NCBI GenBank assembly: GCA_002385885.1
Contig: DGEI01000029.1
Location: forward strand, 1 to 30,546
Source: Firmicutes bacterium UBA3930
GTDB taxonomy: Bacteria > Bacillota > Clostridia > Caldicoprobacterales > Caldicoprobacteraceae
DNA: 30,546 bases
Reading direction: 5' to 3'
Positions 24,547 to 30,546 of this stretch are shown here, piece by piece (within the stretch, counting starts at the first letter, position 1; each line of letters starts with the position of its first letter). A model generated the notes under the pieces. It ran no database searches, had not been told where the DNA came from, and worked only from the letters and a program-made list of their open reading frames with translations. A program made the translations under genes and the position numbers.

Positions 24547-24571
24547 AACGATGCATTTCGTTACACCTGTA
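24547..24571 (+). promoter_or_regulatory. Possible operators in the leader of the sugar cluster
   Basis: Two adjoining dyads lie downstream of the predicted start point: AACGA-N6-TCGTT (24547-24562) and TACACCTGTA (24562-24571). The second is identical to the core of the palindrome at 4663-4678. They could be repressor sites; no cre box is convincing. Confidence 0.35.
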
Positions 24572-24591
24572 CTTAATATTGAGGTGATAAA

Positions 24592-25608
24592 ATGAATAAG
24601 CTAGGAGTGGCAATAATCGGATGCGGCAGTATTCATAGAGTACACGCAGATGCAGTTGTTAACAGTGAGTTAGGACATATGGTCTGTGTGGTCGATATAC
24701 AAGATGATAGGGCACAAGCTTCTGCACAGGACTACCATTGTCAGTGGCACACAGACTTTAATGAAGTTATAAAAGACGATGCCGTGGATGTAGTGCATAT
24801 CTGTACTCCTCATTATCTTCACACCGAAATGGCAGTAAAAGCTCTAATGGCTGGAAAACATGTCCTGGTTGAAAAACCGGTTGTAAGACATATCGACGAA
24901 ATAAAACAGGTGATAAAAGCAAGGGAAGAATCCGGACGATGTATCGGCGTTTGTTTTCAAAACCGTTTTAATACAACATCTCAAAAAGCAAAGGAGATTA
25001 TTGACAGCGGTACAGTTGGTGCTGTTAAAGGAATTAAGGGTATTGTAACCTGGTATAGGGATGAAGACTATTATACCGCCAGTGGATGGAGGGGAAAATT
25101 TGCTACTGAAGGTGGAGGGGTTCTCATAAATCAGTCCATCCACACAATAGATCTCATACAGTGGCTGGCCGGAGGCGTAGAAGCCGTAAAAGGCGGAGTA
25201 TCAACACAATTACTCGGGAAGGTTATTGAAGTTGAGGATACGGCGCATGCTACGCTCTTTTTTAGAAACGGGGCCAGGGGTGTTTTCTTTGCCACCAATT
25301 GCTATACTTCAAATTCACCTGTTGAAATAGAGATAGACTGTGAAAAGGCCAGGATTAGGCTGTACCAGGGAAAGCTTTTTATCGAACAGAACGGTAATGT
25401 CAGTTGTATAGCTGATGATAACGGCGGAGAAACGATATACAAATCATATTGGGGTAAAAGCCATGCAGTCTTGATTGAGAACTTCTACAGGGGCATTTTG
25501 AACGGAGATCCGGGGTGTATTATTTCTGCAGAAGAGGCTGTGGAATCCGTCAGGATAATTGACGGCATATATAAGTCGGCTTCTACGGGTAATTTAATTC
25601 ATATATGA
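24592..25608 (+). CDS. Gfo/Idh/MocA-family sugar dehydrogenase 1
   Basis: A 338-residue NAD(P)-dependent oxidoreductase. The Rossmann loop is GCGSIHRVHA (residues 10-19); the conserved EKP (EKPVV, near 94) carries the catalytic Lys; and the active-site His is in GGGVLINQSIHTIDL near residue 182. Family members oxidise a sugar or cyclitol hydroxyl, often at C3. GAGGTGAT precedes ATG 24592. It is the first gene of the six-gene rightward cluster and sits next to xylose-isomerase-like TIM barrels, the classic pairing in inositol, keto-sugar and glycoside catabolism. The substrate is unknown. Confidence 0.87.
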   Translation: MNKLGVAIIGCGSIHRVHADAVVNSELGHMVCVVDIQDDRAQASAQDYHCQWHTDFNEVIKDDAVDVVHICTPHYLHTEMAVKALMAGKHVLVEKPVVRHIDEIKQVIKAREESGRCIGVCFQNRFNTTSQKAKEIIDSGTVGAVKGIKGIVTWYRDEDYYTASGWRGKFATEGGGVLINQSIHTIDLIQWLAGGVEAVKGGVSTQLLGKVIEVEDTAHATLFFRNGARGVFFATNCYTSNSPVEIEIDCEKARIRLYQGKLFIEQNGNVSCIADDNGGETIYKSYWGKSHAVLIENFYRGILNGDPGCIISAEEAVESVRIIDGIYKSASTGNLIHI

Positions 25609-25639
25609 GACTGCCATAAAAGAAGGGATGGTGAGCCTG

Positions 25640-26413
25640 ATGAACAAACCAATTGTCGGGGCTCAGCTGTATACAATAAGAGAATTTACAAAGAACCCTG
25701 AAGATATTGCCAGAAGCATGAAAAGAATAAAAGATATAGGGTATAATGCCGTTCAGGTATCGGGGTTCGGGCCGGTGGAGCACCAACTGGTTAAGGATAT
25801 AATGGATGCGGAAGGCCTGACCGTTTGCGCTACCCACATAGGATATGACAGGCTGAAGAATGAGACTGATGATGTGATAAAGCAGCATAAACTCTGGAAC
25901 TGCAAGTATGTAGGACTGGGAGCCATGCCGGCCGAATATGCAAAAAGCGCGCAGGGTTATGTGAGCTTTGCCAGGGAAGCATCCGGGATCGCCAGGGTTT
26001 TAGCGGATAATGGTTTGCGTTTTATTTACCACAATCATAATTTTGAATTCATGAAATTTGATGGCATAACCGGTATGGAGATCCTTCTCAATGAGACGGA
26101 TCCTGACGTTTTTGATTTCGAGATCGATACATACTGGGTACAGGCCGGAGGCGCCAATCCTGTTGACTGGATCAGGAAAGTGAAGGATAGAATGAAGGTT
26201 GTCCATTTCAAGGACATGGGTGCAAACAGTAATTTTCAGTCTGTAATGACTGAAGTTGGAGAAGGCAATCTTAACTGGCAGGAAATAATTAAAGCCTGTA
26301 TAGAGATTGGCGTGGAATGGGCCATGGTTGAACAGGATGTTTGTCAGAGGGATCCCTTTGAAAGTTTATCTGTAAGCTTGAGAAATTTAAAGAAATTTGG
26401 ACTTAATGCTTGA
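25640..26413 (+). CDS. Sugar phosphate isomerase/epimerase (xylose-isomerase-like TIM barrel) 1
   Basis: A 257-residue AP_endonuc_2-type TIM barrel. It opens with GAQLYTIREF, typical of the group, and shows likely metal ligands in HNHNFEF, FEIDTYWV, VVHFKDMG and a late MVEQD. Such proteins isomerise, epimerise, hydrate or beta-eliminate keto sugars. ATG 25640 is chosen because GGTGAG and AAGGG lie upstream; ATG 25628 directly abuts the AGAAGGG and is less likely. It is 31 bases after dehydrogenase 1. An exact reaction cannot be assigned. Confidence 0.83.
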   Translation: MNKPIVGAQLYTIREFTKNPEDIARSMKRIKDIGYNAVQVSGFGPVEHQLVKDIMDAEGLTVCATHIGYDRLKNETDDVIKQHKLWNCKYVGLGAMPAEYAKSAQGYVSFAREASGIARVLADNGLRFIYHNHNFEFMKFDGITGMEILLNETDPDVFDFEIDTYWVQAGGANPVDWIRKVKDRMKVVHFKDMGANSNFQSVMTEVGEGNLNWQEIIKACIEIGVEWAMVEQDVCQRDPFESLSVSLRNLKKFGLNA

Positions 26414-26456
26414 TATGAAGCTTTAAAACACTGTATTATTTCGGAGGTGATTCAAT

Positions 26457-27314
26457 ATGGCCAGATTTATTCTTTCGGCTTTTGCCGATGAAATTGATCC
26501 GGATTTGAAGATTCAGATGGATGTGCTTGAACAACACGGGATCAAGTATATTGAATTAAGGGGAGTTTACGGCAAAAGTATTGTCCAGTACACGCTGGAA
26601 GGAATAAAGGATTTAAAGAAAAAAATATTCGAAAGAGGATTTGGTATATCTGCAATAGGTTCACCGATCGGCAAAATTGGAATTCAGGACGATTTTGCTC
26701 CCCACCTGGAGCTGTTTAGGCATACTATCGAAATTGCTAAAATTATGGAGACCAATTATATTCGCATGTTCAGCTTCTACATACCCGAAGAGGAGGAACC
26801 CGGGAAGTTCAGAGACGAAGTAATAAGCCGTTGGAATAAGTTTGTTGATGAAGCCGAAGGAACGGGAATTACACTTCTTCATGAGAATGAAAAGGGTATT
26901 TATGGCGACACGCCTGAACGCTGCCTGGATTTATTTGAAACATTGGATTGTGATTATGTAAAAGCCGTTTATGATCCGGCTAACTTCATTCAATGTGATG
27001 TAGAGACATATCCCCATGCTTTTGACATGCTGAAGGAGCATATAGAATATATGCATATCAAGGATGCGCTGTACAAGGATCACAGTGTGGTTCCTGCCGG
27101 GTATGGCGACGGAAGGGTATATGATATTCTTGCTGCTCTATATCAGAATGATTTTGAAGGTTTCCTTTCGCTGGAGCCTCACCTGGGGAACTTCGTTGGG
27201 TTCAGCCAGCTTGAGCAGGGAATTGTGGATGCTGATTTGCCTGAAGGCGGACCAAAACAGTTTTCTGCAGCTGCAAATGCATTGAAAAAGATTATATCAC
27301 GGATTGAAAGGTAG
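26457..27314 (+). CDS. Sugar phosphate isomerase/epimerase (xylose-isomerase-like TIM barrel) 2
   Basis: A 285-residue TIM barrel of the same superfamily but a different branch from the preceding gene. The start is LSAFADEIDPDLKIQ; probable metal ligands are in LLHENEKGIYGD (Glu), VYDPANF (Asp), YMHIKDA (His) and LSLEPHLG (Glu). The SD GGAGGTGATT lies 4 bases before ATG 26457 and is near-perfect. The C-terminal tail (about residues 250-285) is longer than in gene 1. It is part of the cluster, 43 bases downstream of gene 1 and 8 bases before dehydrogenase 2. Confidence 0.83.
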   Translation: MARFILSAFADEIDPDLKIQMDVLEQHGIKYIELRGVYGKSIVQYTLEGIKDLKKKIFERGFGISAIGSPIGKIGIQDDFAPHLELFRHTIEIAKIMETNYIRMFSFYIPEEEEPGKFRDEVISRWNKFVDEAEGTGITLLHENEKGIYGDTPERCLDLFETLDCDYVKAVYDPANFIQCDVETYPHAFDMLKEHIEYMHIKDALYKDHSVVPAGYGDGRVYDILAALYQNDFEGFLSLEPHLGNFVGFSQLEQGIVDADLPEGGPKQFSAAANALKKIISRIER

Positions 27315-27322
27315 GGTGGACT

Positions 27323-28483
27323 ATGGACAAGGTCAGGATCGGTATAATTGGAATAGGGAATATGGGATCTGCGCACGCCAAATATATTTCCGCGGGAGAA
27401 ATCCCGAATGCTGAACTTACTGCGGTTTGTGATACAAATCCAAAGAGGCTTGAGTGGGCAAAGAAAAACCTGGGAGAGGGCGTTCTATTGTTTGAAAAAG
27501 CCGAAGCCTTGTTTGAATCCGGGTCTGTTGACGGGGTTATAATTGCTACTCCCCATTATTATCATCCCCCGCTGGCAATTGAGGCCTTTAAATCCGGGCT
27601 TCATGTGCTGATTGAAAAGCCGGCGGGCGTATATACAAAACAGGTAAGAGAAATGAATGAAGCAGCGGAAAAGAGCGGCAAGGTATTCGGAATAATGTAT
27701 AATCAGCGTACAAGCCCTTTATATCAAAAACTGAGAGATTTGGTGAAATCAGGTGAGGTTGGAGAGATAAAACGGATCAACTGGATTATCACCGATTGGT
27801 ATCGTTCACAGAGCTATTATGATTCAGGCGGCTGGAGAGCCACATGGGCCGGAGAAGGCGGTGGAGTACTCATAAACCAGTGTCCCCACAACCTGGACCT
27901 ATGGCAGTGGATCTGCGGTATGCCGGTACGGATTAGGGCATTTTGCTCCTACGGTAAGTATCATGATATAGAAGTAGAGGATGATGTAACGGCTTATATG
28001 GAATATGAAAATGGGGCTACCGGAGTGTTTGTAACCACTACCGGGGACGCTCCGGGGACAAACCGCCTTGAAATTACCGGAGATAGGGGGAAGGTGGTAG
28101 TTGAGGACGGGAAACTGACATTTTGGCGTCTGCGTGTATCGGAACGGCAGTTCAACCGGGAGTATAAAGGCGGCTTCGGTTCTCCCGAGTGTTGGAAGTG
28201 CGAGATTCCCGTATATGGGCAAGAAACAGCCCATCAGGGAATTACCGAGAACTGGGTTAATGGAATATTAAAGGGCACACCGCTGCTGTCCCCCGGTGAA
28301 GAAGGCATCAACGGCCTTACCATATCCAATGCCATGCATTTGTCTTCATGGCTGGATGATTGGGTGAAGCTTCCAATAGACGAGGATCTTTATTATGAAA
28401 AATTGAAAGAAAAAATTGAGAATTCGACATTCAGAAAAGATGCAGCTGAAGACATAGTTTTGGATGTTGACGGCACTTATTGA
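27323..28483 (+). CDS. Gfo/Idh/MocA-family sugar dehydrogenase 2
   Basis: A 386-residue NAD(P)-dependent oxidoreductase, longer than dehydrogenase 1. Rossmann loop GIGNMGSAHA (near residues 10-19), EKPAG near 99, and active-site GGGVLINQCPHNLDL near 180-194. The region after residue 250 has an extra segment (WRLRVSERQFNREYKGGF) absent from dehydrogenase 1, so the two are probably not interchangeable. AGGGTGG precedes ATG 27323, 8 bases after the TIM barrel gene. Having two such dehydrogenases suggests either two substrates or an oxidation followed by a later reduction that recycles NADH. Confidence 0.86.
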   Translation: MDKVRIGIIGIGNMGSAHAKYISAGEIPNAELTAVCDTNPKRLEWAKKNLGEGVLLFEKAEALFESGSVDGVIIATPHYYHPPLAIEAFKSGLHVLIEKPAGVYTKQVREMNEAAEKSGKVFGIMYNQRTSPLYQKLRDLVKSGEVGEIKRINWIITDWYRSQSYYDSGGWRATWAGEGGGVLINQCPHNLDLWQWICGMPVRIRAFCSYGKYHDIEVEDDVTAYMEYENGATGVFVTTTGDAPGTNRLEITGDRGKVVVEDGKLTFWRLRVSERQFNREYKGGFGSPECWKCEIPVYGQETAHQGITENWVNGILKGTPLLSPGEEGINGLTISNAMHLSSWLDDWVKLPIDEDLYYEKLKEKIENSTFRKDAAEDIVLDVDGTY

Positions 28484-28577
28484 TAACCTGATATTTACGT
28501 TTCTGCATGATGGGGAGCTCTATGCCTGAATGTTTGATAAGCGCCTTCAGAGCATAAAAGATCATGAGGTGTATATA

Positions 28578-29345
28578 ATGAAGATTGGTGTTTGTACATC
28601 AGCGGAAAACATAAAGATAGTAGAAGATATTGGCTTTGATTATATCGAGCCCTCGGTTGTCGGAATTGCTGAAATGAAAGAGAATGAATTTGAACGGATA
28701 GTACGGATGGTTGATGTAAGCAGTATAAAATGCGAATCCTTCAATGTTATGTTTCCTAGGTACATAAAACTGGCCGGGCCTGAAGTGGATATGAACGAAA
28801 TAGAATCATATCTTAAGGAAGCATTTAGCAGAATAACTGTATTAGGCGCAAAAATAGTTGTACTTGGCAGCGGAGGGGCACGCAGGATACCCGATGGATA
28901 CAACAGGGAAGACGCCTGGAATCAACTTGTGCAGGCAGTCAGAACAATAGGAGATATTGCTGCCGGCTATGGCTTGACGGTTGCGGTTGAGCCGCTTAAT
29001 AAATCCGAAACCAATATAATTAATTCGGTGGAAGAAGGCATTGGATTTGTCAGGGATGTTCAGCACTCAAGCATAAAGCTTACAGCTGATTTTTACCACA
29101 TGCGGAAAGAAAATGATCCTATGCATATACTGATGGAGGCCGGAAGATACATTTCCCATTTACACATAGCCAACAGCGATGGAAGGGTATATCCGCTGGA
29201 GCCGGCCGAAGATGCTTATGATGTGTTTTTTAATGCATTGCAGAAAACGGGATATCAGGATCGAATCAGTATTGAAGGAGGCACGAAGGATATTGAGAAG
29301 GATGGCCCGGTTGCGCTGTCCGTGCTTAAAGGTTTTCTGAAGTAG
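28578..29345 (+). CDS. Sugar phosphate isomerase/epimerase (xylose-isomerase-like TIM barrel) 3
   Basis: A 255-residue TIM barrel most like ketose 3-epimerase or hydroxypyruvate-isomerase-type members: it opens with MKIGVCTSAENI, and has VAVEPLNKSETN, LTADFYHM, HLHIANSDG and SIEGG as the likely Glu/Asp/His metal ligands in order. ATG 28578 is chosen because GAGGTG lies 6 bases upstream; the frame is open to 28530 but without an SD. It follows dehydrogenase 2 after 94 bases with no terminator. As the third such barrel in the cluster, it probably carries out a distinct step, such as C3 epimerisation. Confidence 0.83.
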   Translation: MKIGVCTSAENIKIVEDIGFDYIEPSVVGIAEMKENEFERIVRMVDVSSIKCESFNVMFPRYIKLAGPEVDMNEIESYLKEAFSRITVLGAKIVVLGSGGARRIPDGYNREDAWNQLVQAVRTIGDIAAGYGLTVAVEPLNKSETNIINSVEEGIGFVRDVQHSSIKLTADFYHMRKENDPMHILMEAGRYISHLHIANSDGRVYPLEPAEDAYDVFFNALQKTGYQDRISIEGGTKDIEKDGPVALSVLKGFLK

Positions 29346-29382
29346 AAGTCAATAAGGATATATTTTAATCAACGCAGGGCTG

Positions 29383-29405
29383 TCGGTTAATAAAATATAA
29401 ACCGA
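29383..29405. repeat. Inverted repeat before the UroD-like gene
   Basis: TCGGTT (29383-29388) and AACCGA (29400-29405) form a 6-bp dyad around an A/T-rich 11-base spacer, in the 105-base gap before the UroD-like gene. It could be a small operator or hairpin; the evidence is modest. Confidence 0.3.
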
Positions 29406-29450
29406 ACACGCCAGCTTGTAAAATTAATAAAATCTGGGAGGTAAGGGATT

Positions 29451-30437
29451 GTGAATTCAAGGGAAATTGTTATGAGTACTTTGGAGTACAGTGGACCCGA
29501 GCGAGTAGCAAGATCTTTTCATGATTCAGATATCGCAGGGTGCGAATACACGGTGAAAACCCATGCAACTTCCTGGGAGAAGGTGGATGATACCAGATGG
29601 GAAAGAATTGATGAGTGGGGAAATGTCTGGGGAAGGGTAGACCCCACTTCTAAAGGGGAAGTAGTAAAAGGTGTGCTGGAAGACACGGAGGACTATGATG
29701 CTTATGAATTTCCCGACTTTTCAAAATTCGAAGATTATAAAACAGCTACAGAATGCAAGGCCCAAAACCCTGACAAATGGATTGTCGGCAATATGCCCGG
29801 CTTTACCTTTAATATTGCCAGAAAGTTGTTCAAGCTTGAAAACTATTTTGTAAAACTGATGCTGGAGAGGGAGCAAATCCATAGACTCCATGACAGGATC
29901 GATGAAATGCTGATAGATATGATTCAGAACTACGCCAAAGCCGGGGTTGACAGCATAATGTTTCCTGAAGACTGGGGTACGCAACTGCAGACATTGATAA
30001 ATCCCAAGCTTTGGCACGAGGAATTCTATCCAAGGTTTAAGAGATTATGCGGAATTGCCCACGACTGTGGGATAAAGGTATTTATGCATTCATGCGGTGC
30101 AATAGGGGCCATTATACCCGGGCTTATTGATGCGGGTGTGGATTTGCTGCAGTTTGATCAGCCTACACTCCATGGAATAGATACTCTGGCATCATACCAG
30201 GGAAGAGGCAAGATTACTTTCTGGTGTCCTGTGGATATTCAAAAGACTCTTCAAACCAAAGATGAACAGAAAATACGTGCAGAAGCAAGAGAACTGCTGG
30301 ATAAGCTGTGGAAGGGCAAAGGTGGCTTTATGGCAGGCTATTATGAGGATAATGAATCCATTGGACTTGATCCCAAATGGCAGGAATATGCATGTGATGA
30401 GTTTATTAAACGCGGACGCAAGGAGAACTATATATAA
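29451..30437 (+). CDS. Uroporphyrinogen decarboxylase-fold (UroD/MtaA-like) protein
   Basis: A 328-residue UroD-superfamily TIM barrel. This superfamily holds haem-pathway HemE and also Zn-dependent corrinoid/coenzyme methyltransferases (MtaA, CmuA). Here there is a FMHSCGAI segment with His-Ser-Cys, resembling the zinc site of the methyltransferase branch, and DLLQFDQP later. It lacks the N-terminal arginine motif expected of HemE, and it sits with sugar genes, so a haem role is unlikely. No corrinoid protein is near. GTG 29451 is preceded by GGGAGG with 9-base spacing. It is the last gene of the cluster. Its reaction is unknown; C-C or O-methyl chemistry on the sugar is a guess. Confidence 0.78.
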   Translation: MNSREIVMSTLEYSGPERVARSFHDSDIAGCEYTVKTHATSWEKVDDTRWERIDEWGNVWGRVDPTSKGEVVKGVLEDTEDYDAYEFPDFSKFEDYKTATECKAQNPDKWIVGNMPGFTFNIARKLFKLENYFVKLMLEREQIHRLHDRIDEMLIDMIQNYAKAGVDSIMFPEDWGTQLQTLINPKLWHEEFYPRFKRLCGIAHDCGIKVFMHSCGAIGAIIPGLIDAGVDLLQFDQPTLHGIDTLASYQGRGKITFWCPVDIQKTLQTKDEQKIRAEARELLDKLWKGKGGFMAGYYEDNESIGLDPKWQEYACDEFIKRGRKENYI

Positions 30438-30483
30438 AAACCAACCCTGCCAGGTGGTTGTGGCATATTTGAGAAATCAAAAA

Positions 30484-30519
30484 CCGCTTGATGCTGGAAA
30501 CCCAGTATTCAAGCGGCTT
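30484..30519 (-). terminator. Intrinsic terminator of the tRNA transcript (possibly both strands)
   Basis: CCGCTTGA (30484-30491) pairs with TCAAGCGG (30509-30516), and an inner CTGG pairs with CCAG. On the minus strand it is followed by TTTTTGATTT and lies 5 bases past the tRNA end; on the plus strand by CTTTTG, so it may also stop the sugar cluster. Confidence 0.8.
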
Positions 30520-30523
30520 TTGC

Positions 30524-30546
30524 TGGTGGGCCATCAGGGACTCGAA
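30524..30546 (-). tRNA. tRNA 3' end, probably tRNA-Lys (partial)
   Basis: Read on the minus strand, the last bases give T-loop TTCGAGT, T-stem CCCTG, acceptor strand ATGGCCC, discriminator A and an encoded CCA. The gene runs out of the window at 30546. The acceptor and T-arm resemble clostridial tRNA-Lys, but the anticodon is outside, so identity is inferred. Confidence 0.8.

Noticed and set aside
24543..24556. Possible CcpA cre box in the sugar-cluster leader
   Set aside because: Only the left half (TAAACG) resembles the cre pattern; the right half mismatches at most positions.

Overview
The window comes from an anaerobic, endospore-forming Firmicute of the Clostridia type. The evidence is a fragment of an [FeFe]-hydrogenase maturase (hydE), a complete germinant-receptor operon (gerKA-gerKC-small D-like subunit-gerKB), a cdaA-cdaR pair, AT-rich DNA with frequent TTG/GTG starts, strong Shine-Dalgarno (SD) sites and consensus sigma-A promoters. 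I found no transposase, integrase, phage gene or CRISPR array. It reads as ordinary chromosome with one accessory-looking carbohydrate cluster at the right end.

Left part (1-9.3 kb): 3' end of hydE; an RlmA-type rRNA methyltransferase and a convergent wrbA-like flavoprotein separated by a shared terminator; a 600-base gene-poor stretch with a hairpin and micro-ORFs; then a same-strand run of a hydantoinase/oxoprolinase-family ATPase-fold protein, the two-gene AmmeMemoRadiSam system (fused LigB-like/AMMECR1 protein plus radical SAM enzyme), and cdaA-cdaR for cyclic-di-AMP synthesis, closed by a terminator. glmM, the usual third gene after cdaR, is absent here.

Middle part (9.3-24.4 kb): a stand-alone receiver-domain protein whose phosphoacceptor Asp is Glu; a YhfC-like intramembrane protease translationally coupled to a small lipoprotein; a heterodimeric ABC exporter behind a perfect-spacing sigma-A promoter; an alpha/beta hydrolase and a GNAT acetyltransferase transcribed divergently; the leftward gerK operon behind a sigma-G-like promoter; a YbaK-type tRNA-editing protein; a DUF2935 protein with two internal repeats; a NlpC/P60-like (YiiX-type) cysteine hydrolase; and a secreted ComEC-like metallo-beta-lactamase protein paired with DUF3006.

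Right part (24.4-30.5 kb): a six-gene rightward cluster behind a consensus promoter: Gfo/Idh/MocA dehydrogenase, two xylose-isomerase-like TIM barrels, a second Gfo/Idh/MocA dehydrogenase, a third TIM barrel, and a uroporphyrinogen-decarboxylase-fold protein. This gene set fits oxidative (keto-sugar) processing of a sugar, cyclitol or glycoside. With no transporter, regulator or glycosidase in view and a UroD-fold member at the end, its substrate is open; it is the best candidate here for an undescribed pathway. The window ends in the 3' end of a leftward tRNA, probably tRNA-Lys, followed by its terminator.
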